48,605 bases of DNA from Metaruminococcus_A sp964607135 (GTDB lineage: Bacteria > Bacillota > Clostridia > Oscillospirales > Ruminococcaceae), in the NCBI GenBank assembly GCA_964607135.1, contig CAZSIV010000016.1:1-48605 (forward strand), given 5' to 3'. The notes beneath the pieces were generated by a model, which was given only the letters and a program-made list of their open reading frames with translations, was not told the origin of the DNA and made no database searches. Below are positions 34,842 to 42,525 of the stretch, in pieces; positions within the stretch are counted from its first letter, which is position 1; each line of letters starts with the position of its first letter. The translations under genes were made by a program, and so were the position numbers.

Positions 34842-36227
34842 CTATCTCTCACAGCGCTCCAATTCCTGCTTTGCCGCTTCGATCTGGGCTTTGACGCTTT
34901 CGGGCGCCGGGCCGCCGGGGACGGTTCTCCCTTTGACGCAGGCATCCAGATTGATCGCATCGTAAATATCCCCGTCAAATAAATCACAGGATGCTTTATA
35001 CTGCTCCAGCGGCAGCGTTTCAAGGGTGAGCCCCTGCCTGATACACGCTGCAACCAGCTCGCCGGTGCACTTGTAAGCGTCCCGGAAGGGAAGCCCCTTT
35101 TTTACGAGGTAGTCGGCGCAGTCGGTCGCGTTGATAAACCCTTTGGCGGCCGCCGCACGCATGTTTTCCTTTAAAACCGTCATGGTTTCGAGCATTGGAA
35201 TAAAGGTGGACAGGCAGAGCTTGACGGTGTCGACCGCATCAAAGATCGCCTCCTTGTCCTCCTGCATGTCTTTATTATAGGCGAGCGGGAGCCCCTTCAT
35301 CATGGTGAGCAGCGTGGTCAGGTCTCCGAAGACCCGCCCGGTCTTTCCGCGGATGAGCTCGGTGATATCCGGGTTCTTCTTCTGGGGCATGATGCTCGAC
35401 CCTGTCGCATAGGCGTCGTCCAGCTCAATGAATTTGAACTCCCAGGAGCACCAGAGGATGATCTCCTCGCTGAAACGGGAGAGGTGAACCATCATCGTCG
35501 AAACCGCCGCTGCGAGCTCGATGCAGTAGTCCCGGTCGGAAACGCCGTCCAGACTGTTTTGCATGATCCCCTCCATCCCCAGCGACCGGGCGGTCATCTC
35601 CCGGTCGATCGGATAGGTGGTTCCGGCCAGTGCGCCGCTCCCGAGGGGGGAGAAATTCATCCGCTTTTTCACGTCGCTTAAGCGGGAAAGATCCCGCAGG
35701 AACATCTGGGTATAGGCCATCAGATGGTGGGCAAAGGTGATCGGCTGCGCCCGCTGTAAATGGGTGTAGCCCGGCATGACCGTTTCGAGGTGCTCTTCGG
35801 AGAGGGCACAGAGCGTCTGAACCAGTTTGCTGACCAGCGCCTTGATCTCCTCGATTTCGTCCCGGAGATAGAGCCGTAGGTCGAGCGCGACCTGGTCGTT
35901 CCGGCTTCGCGCGGTGTGAAGCCGCTTGCCGGTGCTGCCGAGGCGTTTGGTCAGCTCCGCCTCGACAAACATGTGGATGTCTTCCGCCAGGGGGTCGATC
36001 TCCAATTTGCCCGACTCCAGATCGGCGAGGATTGTTTCGAGCTCTGCACAGATCAGCTCCGCCTCGTGCTTGTCGATGATCCCGGTTTCCCCCAGCATTG
36101 CCGCGTGCGCGATGCTGCCGCCGATGTCCTGCTTCGCCATCCGCTGGTCGAAGGAAATCGAGGAATTAAAATCGTTTACCCTGGAATCGACTTCCTTCTG
36201 GAAGCGCCCAGCCCACATCTTTGCCAT
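34842..36227 (-). CDS. argH: Argininosuccinate lyase
   Basis: This 461-residue fumarase-superfamily enzyme splits argininosuccinate into arginine and fumarate. The superfamily signature GSSIMPQKKN (276-285) with the catalytic serine is present, as are TARSRNDQVALD and the GYTHLQRAQP histidine block. ATG 36227 fits the family N-terminus MAKMWAGRF and has GAAAGGA upstream; an earlier start at 36257 adds ten unconserved residues. It lies downstream of argG, separated by a 250-nt structured spacer. Confidence 0.95.
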   Translation of the reverse strand: MAKMWAGRFQKEVDSRVNDFNSSISFDQRMAKQDIGGSIAHAAMLGETGIIDKHEAELICAELETILADLESGKLEIDPLAEDIHMFVEAELTKRLGSTGKRLHTARSRNDQVALDLRLYLRDEIEEIKALVSKLVQTLCALSEEHLETVMPGYTHLQRAQPITFAHHLMAYTQMFLRDLSRLSDVKKRMNFSPLGSGALAGTTYPIDREMTARSLGMEGIMQNSLDGVSDRDYCIELAAAVSTMMVHLSRFSEEIILWCSWEFKFIELDDAYATGSSIMPQKKNPDITELIRGKTGRVFGDLTTLLTMMKGLPLAYNKDMQEDKEAIFDAVDTVKLCLSTFIPMLETMTVLKENMRAAAAKGFINATDCADYLVKKGLPFRDAYKCTGELVAACIRQGLTLETLPLEQYKASCDLFDGDIYDAINLDACVKGRTVPGGPAPESVKAQIEAAKQELERCER

Positions 36228-36256
36228 ACTGTTTGAATTCCTTTCGCATCTCTGCA

Positions 36257-36450
36257 ACTCTCAGCCGCTTTCAGAGGAAAATGGCTGAGAGTCGTGGAGG
36301 TTTCGTTTATGACGGGCAATTCGCGCCCCAGGGACTTACCAGTCTCCAGGTTTCAGACCTGCGAGGCGCCTGGGATAGAACAGGTGCCTTTACAACGCCA
36401 TTTAACGCGCCTCGCGGAACGCCGGCGTTGTTGCTGAGCCTTTGAATCAC
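36257..36450. ncRNA. Densely structured non-coding segment, possible RNA element
   Basis: Several perfect or near-perfect stems lie in a row: 36257-36266/36283-36292 (10 bp), GGGC 36314/GCCC 36325, GGGACT 36331/AGTCTCC 36341, CAGGT 36347/ACCTG 36357, GGCGCCTG 36365/CAGGTGCC 36381 and the nested GCGAGGCGC 36361-36369/GCGCCTCGC 36407-36415. A further ACAACGCC 36392/GGCGTTGT 36424 stem competes with the last pair. There is no T-box (no TGGNACCGCG) and no recognised riboswitch. It lies in the argG-argH spacer, so it could be a cis-acting leader for argH, a mobile repeat or an independent RNA. The strand is unknown. Confidence 0.5.
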
Positions 36451-36479
36451 GTATTGAGAGCGGAAGCGCTCCACAGGTT

Positions 36480-37688
36480 TTACTTCTTCCCGTCCGCCAG
36501 CGCCTTTACCTTGATCGGCAGGCCGTAGAGGTTGATAAAGCCCTGGGAATCGGTCTGGTCGTAGACGTCGTCCTCGTCAAAGGTGGCGACCTCTTCGTTG
36601 TAAAGGGAATACGGCGCGGTCACTCCCGCGTTGATGATGTTTCCTTTGTAAAGCTTGAGCTTGACCTCGCCGGTGACATGCTCCTGAGTGGAATCGACAA
36701 AGGCGGAGAGCGCCTCCCGCAGCGGCGTATACCACTGGCCGTTGTAGACGAGGTCGGCGAATTTCAGCGCGACCTGCTGCTTGTAATGCTGGGTTTCCTT
36801 GTCGACGGTGATGGTCTCGAGCACCTTGTGCGCGTGATAGAGGATGGTTCCGCCGGGCGTTTCATAAACGCCGCGGGATTTCATCCCGACCAGCCGGTTT
36901 TCGACGAGGTCGGAAATCCCGATCCCGTTTTCGCCGCCCAGCTTATTCAGGGACTTGATCAGGGACACGCCGTCCATTTTCTCGCCGTCGAGCGAAACGG
37001 GGATTCCCTTTTCAAAGCCCAAGGTGATGTAGGCAGCCTGGTCCGGCGCCTTTTCAGGGGAAACGCCCATTTCGAGGATTTCGTCGTACTTCGGTTCGTT
37101 GGCCGGATTCTCCAGGTCGAGCCCCTCGTGGGACAGATGCCAGAGGTTCATATCCTTGGAATAGTTGGTCTCGCGGGTTAGCTTGATCGGGATATTCTTT
37201 GAAATCGCGTAGTCGATTTCCTCATCCCGGGATTTGATATCCCAGATCCGCCAGGGGGCGATGATCTTCATATTCGGCGCAAACGCCTTGATGGTCAGTT
37301 CAAACCGCACCTGGTCGTTGCCCTTTCCGGTACAGCCGTGGCAGATGGCGTCCGCGCCCTCCACCTTGGCGATTTCTACGAGCCGCTTTGCAATGACCGG
37401 ACGGGCGAAGGATGTGCCGAGGAGGTAGTCCTCCTCATAAACAGCGCCGCATTTCAAGGTCGGGAAGATGAAATCCTCGACAAACTCCTTTTGAAGGTCT
37501 TCTATATAGAGCTTGGACGCGCCGGTCTTGAGCGCACGCTCCTCCAAGCCGTTGAGCTCGGCATCCTGGCCGACATTGCCCGCGACCGCGATCACTTCGC
37601 AGCCGTAATTTTCCTTCAGCCACGGAATGATGATGGAGGTGTCGAGACCGCCCGAATATGCTAAAACCACTTTATTCAGCTTTTCCAT
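36480..37688 (-). CDS. argG: Argininosuccinate synthase
   Basis: This 402-residue enzyme joins citrulline and aspartate using ATP. It has the PP-loop AYSGGLDTS (10-18) and the conserved GCTGKGNDQVRFE block. It is the promoter-proximal gene of the cluster, behind an ARG-box-like operator. The start ATG 37688 has GAAAGGAAC about 8 nt upstream. Confidence 0.96.
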   Translation of the reverse strand: MEKLNKVVLAYSGGLDTSIIIPWLKENYGCEVIAVAGNVGQDAELNGLEERALKTGASKLYIEDLQKEFVEDFIFPTLKCGAVYEEDYLLGTSFARPVIAKRLVEIAKVEGADAICHGCTGKGNDQVRFELTIKAFAPNMKIIAPWRIWDIKSRDEEIDYAISKNIPIKLTRETNYSKDMNLWHLSHEGLDLENPANEPKYDEILEMGVSPEKAPDQAAYITLGFEKGIPVSLDGEKMDGVSLIKSLNKLGGENGIGISDLVENRLVGMKSRGVYETPGGTILYHAHKVLETITVDKETQHYKQQVALKFADLVYNGQWYTPLREALSAFVDSTQEHVTGEVKLKLYKGNIINAGVTAPYSLYNEEVATFDEDDVYDQTDSQGFINLYGLPIKVKALADGKK

Positions 37689-37723
37689 TGTTCAAGTTCC
37701 TTTCGAATTGATTTATTATCCTT

Positions 37724-37751
37724 ATTATACCGCATTTTTGGTGGATTGCAA
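37724..37751 (-). promoter_or_regulatory. Promoter of argG
   Basis: Read on the minus strand: TTGCAA (37751-37746), 16 nt, TATAAT (37729-37724). The -10 is perfect. Confidence 0.75.
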
Positions 37752-37757
37752 GTGAAA

Positions 37758-37791
37758 ATTGAATATTTATGCAAATAAACGTATATTCATT
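37758..37791. promoter_or_regulatory. ARG-box-like operator(s)
   Basis: TTTGCATAAATATTCAAT (minus strand, 37775-37758) fits the ArgR/AhrC box pattern with TTGCAT/ATTCAA half sites. A weaker, overlapping copy follows up to 37791 (…ATGAATATACG…). The pair lies directly upstream of the argG -35 box, the expected place for arginine-dependent repression. No argR gene is in the window. Confidence 0.6.
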
Positions 37792-38069
37792 CAATTTGTC
37801 GCCTTTCACTATTTTTCATATCGACGTTTTAGACACTATGCCGAAACTGCTTGTATGGTGGACAGAAAGGGATCGGCCGCAAAAAGCGGCTGAACCGGAA
37901 TAAGCGATGTTGTTCATGGTCCAATGCCCGCTGTCGCTTTGATTCGACGCAATTTTAAAAGCGTGTCGCCGCCGGTTCTGTCCTTCTGTTTCCGTTCTTC
38001 TTTGGTTTTGCCCACGGGGAAGCCAAAGAAAAACTTCATACGGTATAGGTTTCTTTAAATTAAAAAAAT
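37792..38069. other. Non-coding spacer with short inverted repeats
   Basis: No credible gene was found. Short hairpins such as CGGCCGC/GCGGCTG (about 37873-37890) and CTTTGG/CCAAAG (about 38010-38035) occur. An open minus-strand frame from 38208 runs through here but is a shadow of the lipoprotein gene followed by low-quality sequence, so I do not call it. Confidence 0.4.
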
Positions 38070-38100
38070 CACCCGCTCTCCGAAGACCGGAAAACGGGTG
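38070..38100 (-). terminator. Terminator of lipoprotein gene 1
   Basis: CACCCG (38070-38075) pairs with CGGGTG (38095-38100) enclosing an inner CCGGTCTTCGG hairpin, then ATTTTTTT on the minus strand. An almost identical terminator follows lipoprotein 2 at about 40728-40758. Confidence 0.8.
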
Positions 38101-38114
38101 TATGGACGACTGCT

Positions 38115-39383
38115 CTAATCTGCTAATTGCTCCCTCAGCTCGTCGGCAGAGAAATAGAAGCGTTTCATAACGGCATCTTCGCCATGATCTTTTGAGGAGG
38201 AGAGACAAAACATTACATTTCCTTCCTCGTCCGCAGAAACCTCCTCAAGATATTTACACTGCTCGTCTAAGTCAAAGGTAAACGAACGGACGGTTTCGGT
38301 TTTGAAATCAAATATCTGGAATCCCTCACTGCGTGTTAATATAAGGTATTCTGGCTCTCCCTTCTGGCTGCTCATACAGATATTGGAGTAGTATTGTTCC
38401 CATTCAGCAACTTTTTCAAGTGCATCGTCGTCATTTAATTTGAGAATAAAAGTATTGCTGCTAAGCGTTCTGATCACAAAATAGTCGCCGTAAACCTTCA
38501 TCCTCCAAAAACTATCCTCATACGGGAGACTTTCTATTGTCTCGTTAATTGCCTTGGCATCATATGATTTGATATAGCTCCCATTGCCGTCGTATATCTC
38601 GATTTGACAATCTGGGAAGGAAATATAGGTAAAAATTTGGCCATTGTTGCAATCCACGCTTGAGATCAGCTTACCTTGTTCGGCGGTGCGGTTGTAGCTT
38701 GTTCTGACCAGCTCGTCGTATGCGCCGGTGTCAATATTATATTTTTTGATATAATACTCAGCTATTTCATCCTCAGTCGATGATAAAACGTCAAAGCCCT
38801 TGATGACGATTTCACTGTCGTTGAGCTTTGATAAAAACCAAAAAGGAGTGAATACAGCTTCATCTTGATTGTGCTCAATAATTTTTGGATCTTCCCCATT
38901 CAGGCTGAAGCCACAAAAAAGCATCCCGCCGTCAGCGTTTACCGCTTGGTACAAATATTGGTCTCTCATGACTATCTGGTCGCCAGTGCCCATTTTAAAA
39001 TTATCAATTCTGCCTATGCACTTTACCTGCCCAGTGTTAAAATCATAAGAATAATATGTTTCGTTTCCCGTCTCCAAGTATTCGCCGTCTTCATTAACGT
39101 TGTCTTCCCCTATATGAAATAGTACCGTATTGTTATAAACAGGGAAGGGTTCAACCGTCAAAAAACCTTCATTATTATTTGTAAAATCCGGAATGACGAT
39201 CGGTTCCACCAGTTTCCCGCCGGTCAGCTTTTTTGCATCCGGCAATGCGTCAGGTGTGCTTTCTTCAGAAGAACTTGACGGCAGGCCGCTGCCGGAGAAA
39301 TCATCCAATTCACCGGAGGTACAGCCGGTGAAGAACAGAAGCAGGGCGAACAAAACGGAAATAATCTTGCCGGTTGCTCTCAT
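38115..39383 (-). CDS. Exported lipoprotein 1 (duplicated pair)
   Basis: This 422-residue protein has a lipoprotein signal peptide with the lipobox FTGC at C21. A Ser/Pro-rich linker (about 25-50) follows, then a beta-rich region with repeated strands like YYSYDFNTG, YIKKYNIDTGAYDELV and FQIFDFKTETV, which suggest a beta-propeller fold. The fold is inferred and no enzyme motif is seen. It is 60-70 percent alike to lipoprotein 2 by eye, and the last 85 residues are essentially identical. It follows the C39-like gene in transcription order with a hairpin between them, behind AAAGGAGG. Confidence 0.75.
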   Translation of the reverse strand: MRATGKIISVLFALLLFFTGCTSGELDDFSGSGLPSSSSEESTPDALPDAKKLTGGKLVEPIVIPDFTNNNEGFLTVEPFPVYNNTVLFHIGEDNVNEDGEYLETGNETYYSYDFNTGQVKCIGRIDNFKMGTGDQIVMRDQYLYQAVNADGGMLFCGFSLNGEDPKIIEHNQDEAVFTPFWFLSKLNDSEIVIKGFDVLSSTEDEIAEYYIKKYNIDTGAYDELVRTSYNRTAEQGKLISSVDCNNGQIFTYISFPDCQIEIYDGNGSYIKSYDAKAINETIESLPYEDSFWRMKVYGDYFVIRTLSSNTFILKLNDDDALEKVAEWEQYYSNICMSSQKGEPEYLILTRSEGFQIFDFKTETVRSFTFDLDEQCKYLEEVSADEEGNVMFCLSSSKDHGEDAVMKRFYFSADELREQLAD

Positions 39384-39417
39384 GACCGAAGCCTCCTTTG
39401 GTTCAAGTGAATCATAT

Positions 39418-39443
39418 CATACCCGGACAAGCGTCCGGGTATG
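39418..39443. repeat. Hairpin upstream of lipoprotein 1 (copy A)
   Basis: CATACCCGGAC (39418-39428) and GTCCGGGTATG (39433-39443) form a perfect 11-bp stem with loop AAGC. The same hairpin stands before lipoprotein 2. It has no U-run on the minus strand and precedes the ribosome-binding site by about 35 nt, so it may protect, process or tune the lipoprotein message. Confidence 0.75.
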
Positions 39444-39475
39444 ACCTTGACATTGAAATAAACCCTTAGAGAAAG

Positions 39476-40324
39476 TTAGAACCAAAAGGATTTTGCGTCA
39501 TGCTGCTGGGTGACGTCGTGAATTTGCGAAAGAGTCACATTGTATTTTCCAGTTGTATAAGAGGCATTAACCCATTGGATATACGGGTCTGTCACCTGAT
39601 AGGTTGTTGCGTTAATTTTTCCAGAGACATTTAGATAATGTCCATTAGTAGTGTATAACCAACCTGCATTTGTACTTTGTGCTTTTGTATTTTTCATTCG
39701 AAGGATCGGCGGCGCGCCGTCTGTCAGCCCCCTGTCAAGGCAGAGCTGCATGGCCCCCTGGGTATAGTTGACAACCTCGACGTAGTTTGCCGAAGCCTTA
39801 CTGTTGATATACTGGCGCATCTTGGTGGGATTAAGCGTCCCGCCACTCTGGGTGACGCCGCCAAAGGCCGGATCGTTGGCGATGGTGGACTGGGAAGGGG
39901 TGCGGACGACCGAGTTGAGAATCGTCGCCATCGACTGCCTTGCAGTGGCCGGCCCGCAGTAATAATTGGTTTCCTGCTTAAAGTAAAAGACGTGCAAGCT
40001 GATAGAGGCTGCCCTCGCTATCACCGAACCCTTGAGCGCTTTGATCCTGCTGTCTTTTTCTGCCCTTGACAAGCCGCTGTCGCGTTCGATTTGGTTGACC
40101 TGCTCGCCGAACGTCAGCTTTTCCTTCTGAATTTCTTTTTGCTCCTGGGTTAAGCTGTCGTCTTTTTCGATTTGTACGAGCTGTTCTTCATAAGACAGAG
40201 GAGGGGTCGTGCTTCCATCGCCGCACATCACGCCGCTGATTTTTCCATCTGCGGCAAATGCAGTCGTTGGCAGCAAAAATGTCAACGCCAAAATAATCCC
40301 TGTGATTTTTACGGACTGTTTCAT
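39476..40324 (-). CDS. Secreted C39-like papain-fold cysteine protease
   Basis: This 282-residue protein has a signal peptide ending at TAFA-AD (24/25). A helical stretch (45-98) contains two copies of a roughly 27-residue motif (YEEQLVQIEKDDSL and FGEQVNQIERDSGL, each followed by a charged helix). A C39_2-type peptidase domain follows, with Q117 (KQETNYYCGPA), the catalytic C123, H229 (NGHYLN) and D246 (VTDPY). It likely cleaves or modifies peptides outside the cell; substrates are unknown. The promoter lies upstream at 40425-40452, and the lipoprotein 1 gene follows in the same transcript. It is present only in the first of the two duplicated units. Confidence 0.78.
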   Translation of the reverse strand: MKQSVKITGIILALTFLLPTTAFAADGKISGVMCGDGSTTPPLSYEEQLVQIEKDDSLTQEQKEIQKEKLTFGEQVNQIERDSGLSRAEKDSRIKALKGSVIARAASISLHVFYFKQETNYYCGPATARQSMATILNSVVRTPSQSTIANDPAFGGVTQSGGTLNPTKMRQYINSKASANYVEVVNYTQGAMQLCLDRGLTDGAPPILRMKNTKAQSTNAGWLYTTNGHYLNVSGKINATTYQVTDPYIQWVNASYTTGKYNVTLSQIHDVTQQHDAKSFWF

Positions 40325-40368
40325 ATGAACTCTCCTTTTACTTGACTGTCGGTTGCTTGTCTCTCGTT

Positions 40369-40678
40369 GTGTCCTGCGGGAGTACTTATACCACCGGACT
40401 CACCCCTTTCATGTTTATGTTTCCATTATATTACATAAATGTAAAAAGTCAATAATTAAAGGAGATAAATCACAAAATAAATTAAATATCTATAGTGTAT
40501 ATTATAAACTTTTGCCTTATACTCGAGTGTAAATTGTCGGCGGCAGTTGATCGCCCTGCACGGCCTGTGTCCGGGTCGGCCGAATCCGATTGGCAGGCGA
40601 TACAAATTGACTGCGGCAAAGACCGGCTGCGGGGAGCAGGCAAAACTCTTTTAATGTGGACACTCCGGCTTCAAACTC
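40369..40678. repeat. Duplicated upstream region R1 with a piece of the cotH gene
   Basis: 40369-40636 is closely similar to 42107-42379 (promoter, palindrome and the following 150 nt). At the GGAGCAG at about 40630-40640 it switches to sequence that matches the inside of the CotH gene (42719-42767). The GGAGCAG is present at both parent sites (42377 and 42719), so an ancestral copy probably lost about 340 nt between these short repeats after the duplication. No gene lies here. Confidence 0.75.
40425..40452 (-). promoter_or_regulatory. Promoter of the C39/lipoprotein 1 operon with palindromic spacer
   Basis: On the minus strand: TTGACT (40452-40447), 16 nt, TATAAT (40430-40425). The spacer is a perfect palindrome TTACAT-TT-ATGTAA (40444-40431), which looks like an operator for a dimeric repressor. 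The same promoter with a one-base change in the palindrome is present at 42168-42195. Confidence 0.78.
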
Positions 40679-40727
40679 TTTAAAAGAAGAACCTCATACG
40701 GTATAGATTTCTTTAAATTAAAAAAAT

Positions 40728-40758
40728 CACCCGCTCTCCGAAGACCGGAAAACGGGTG
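40728..40758 (-). terminator. Terminator of lipoprotein gene 2
   Basis: It has the same CACCCG…CGGGTG stem and A/T run as the terminator after lipoprotein 1, and the duplicated block starts near 40685. Confidence 0.78.
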
Positions 40759-40772
40759 TATGGACGACTGCT

Positions 40773-42044
40773 CTAATCTGCTAATTGCTCCCTCAGCTCG
40801 TCGGCAGAGAAATAGAAGCGTTTCATAACGGCATCTTCGCCATGATCTTTTGAGGAGGAGAGACAAAACATTACATTTCCTTCCTCGTCCGCAGAAACCT
40901 CCTCAAGATATTTACACTGCTCGTCTAAGTCAAAGGTAAACGAACGGACGGTTTCGGTTTTGAAATCAAATATCTGGAATCCCTCACTGCCCGTCAACAT
41001 AAGGTATTCCGGCTCTCCTTTCTGATTTTTGAGATATCTCGTGGGGACATAGTCCTCTATTACAGCGACGTTTTCAAGCGCCTCGCCGCTGCTTAGCCGA
41101 AAAATAAAAGTTTTGCTGCTATTCGCTCTAACCACAAAATAGTCGCCGTAAACATCCAATTTCCAAAGACTGTCATCACCTGCCGGAGACAGTTTACGTA
41201 TTGCACGATTGATTGTTTCGGCGCTGTATGATTTGACGTAATTCCCGTTGCCGTCGTATACCTCGATTTGCTGATCCGGAAAAGTAGTATAAGCAAAAAT
41301 TAGACCGTCAACGCATTCTACGTCTAAAATATCTTTTCCCTGCTCGGCTTTGCGATCGCAGCTCGTCCTGATCAGCTCGTCATACGCTCCGGTGCTGACA
41401 TTATATTTTTTAATGTAGTACTCCGTTACGTCATCCTCGTTTGGCAAAAAGTCCCAGCCGTAGATAATGATTTCTTCGTCGTTCAGCTTCGATAAATGCC
41501 ACAAAGAGGAATTTGCGGTTTCTTCTCCACCGGGTTCAATGATTTTCTCTTTTTCCCCGTTCAGGCTGAACCCGCAAAAAACCAAACTTCCAGCGGCATG
41601 CACCGCCTGGTACAGGTACTGATCCTTCATAACCACCAAATCGTTAGGGCCGTAATGAACATAATCGATCCGGCCCATATAGGTCGTCTTTTGGGTGTCC
41701 AGGTTGTAGGAATAACGCACATAGTTTCCCGCGTCTAAATATTCGCCATCCTCATTTTTGCACTGTTCGTCTAAGTTAACTATTATTTTATTGTCATAAA
41801 CAGGGAAGGGGATAACTGTTACGTCCTTCCCATCCCCATCTGTAAGGCCGGGAATGACGATCGGTTCCACCAGTTTCCCGCCGGTCAGCTTTTTTGCCTC
41901 CGGCAATGCGTCAGGCGTGCTTTCTCCGGAAGAACTTGACGGCGGGCCGCTGCCGGAGGAATCATCCAATTCCCCGGAGGTACAGCCGGTGAAGAACAGG
42001 AGCAGGGCAAACAAAACGGAAATGATCTTGCCGGTTGCTTTCAT
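40773..42044 (-). CDS. Exported lipoprotein 2 (duplicated pair)
   Basis: This 423-residue paralogue of lipoprotein 1 has the same signal peptide, lipobox cysteine C21 and Ser-rich linker. The middle third differs most (residues about 60-330), whereas the C-terminal 85 residues and N-terminal 60 are nearly identical. It has its own promoter within R2 and no C39 gene. Such divergence in the middle with conserved ends suggests gene conversion or selection for variant binding faces. Confidence 0.75.
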   Translation of the reverse strand: MKATGKIISVLFALLLFFTGCTSGELDDSSGSGPPSSSSGESTPDALPEAKKLTGGKLVEPIVIPGLTDGDGKDVTVIPFPVYDNKIIVNLDEQCKNEDGEYLDAGNYVRYSYNLDTQKTTYMGRIDYVHYGPNDLVVMKDQYLYQAVHAAGSLVFCGFSLNGEKEKIIEPGGEETANSSLWHLSKLNDEEIIIYGWDFLPNEDDVTEYYIKKYNVSTGAYDELIRTSCDRKAEQGKDILDVECVDGLIFAYTTFPDQQIEVYDGNGNYVKSYSAETINRAIRKLSPAGDDSLWKLDVYGDYFVVRANSSKTFIFRLSSGEALENVAVIEDYVPTRYLKNQKGEPEYLMLTGSEGFQIFDFKTETVRSFTFDLDEQCKYLEEVSADEEGNVMFCLSSSKDHGEDAVMKRFYFSADELREQLAD

Positions 42045-42078
42045 GACCGAAGCCTCCTTTGGTTCAAGTGAATCATAT

Positions 42079-42104
42079 CATACCCGGACAAGCGTCCGGG
42101 TATG
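42079..42104. repeat. Hairpin upstream of lipoprotein 2 (copy B)
   Basis: CATACCCGGAC (42079-42089) / GTCCGGGTATG (42094-42104), identical to copy A. Here it lies directly between the R2 promoter region and the lipoprotein gene. Confidence 0.75.
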
Positions 42105-42106
42105 AG

Positions 42107-42383
42107 CTTTTGTGTCCTGCGGAAGTACTTACACCATCGGACTCGCCTTGTTCATATTTATGTTTTCATTATATGACATAAATGTAAAAAGTCAATGATT
42201 AAAGGATGTAAATCACAAAACAAATTAAATATTTATAGTATATGTTATGAATTTTTACCTTATATTCGAGTGTGAATTGTCGGCGGCGGTTGATCACCCT
42301 GCACGGCCTGTGTCCGGGCCGGCCGAATCCGATTTGCAGGTGATACAAATTGACTGCGGCAAAGACCGGCTGCGGGGAGCAGC
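42107..42383. repeat. Duplicated upstream region R2
   Basis: This is the counterpart of 40369-40640. It continues without the cotH piece into unique sequence, then the CotH terminator. No gene is supported here. Confidence 0.7.
42168..42195 (-). promoter_or_regulatory. Promoter of lipoprotein 2
   Basis: On the minus strand: TTGACT (42195-42190), 16 nt, TATAAT (42173-42168), with TTACATTTATGTCA in the spacer, a one-base variant of the palindrome upstream of the C39 gene. Confidence 0.75.
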
Positions 42384-42426
42384 TCGATGAACTGCTGTTT
42401 AACGCCGCTGCTAAATCCATCTTAAA

Positions 42427-42463
42427 AAATCAGGGCAACCCAAAAGGCGGATTGCCCTGATTT
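42427..42463 (-). terminator. Terminator of the VTC-DUF4956-CotH operon
   Basis: AAATCAGGGCAA (42427-42438) pairs with TTGCCCTGATTT (42452-42463). On the minus strand the stem ends in TTTTTTAAG. Confidence 0.88.
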
Positions 42464-42525
42464 GATGAAAAAGATTCGCTGCCCTTGCCGACGGAAGGCG
42501 GCAATATAAGGCGAATAGGCGAGGC

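Noticed and set aside
36257..36450. T-box or tRNA in the argG-argH spacer
   Set aside because: There is no TGGNACCGCG motif, no cloverleaf with TTCRANNC, and no acceptor stem could be formed.
37816..38208. 130-codon minus-strand frame across the lipoprotein 1 terminator
   Set aside because: Its first third is an out-of-frame copy of lipoprotein 1 and the rest crosses a terminator and non-coding spacer.
42346..42460. Plus-strand frame of about 34 codons ending NQGNPKGGLP near the CotH terminator
   Set aside because: It looks protein-like but has no ribosome-binding site, and its end is formed by the terminator hairpin. At most it is a remnant.
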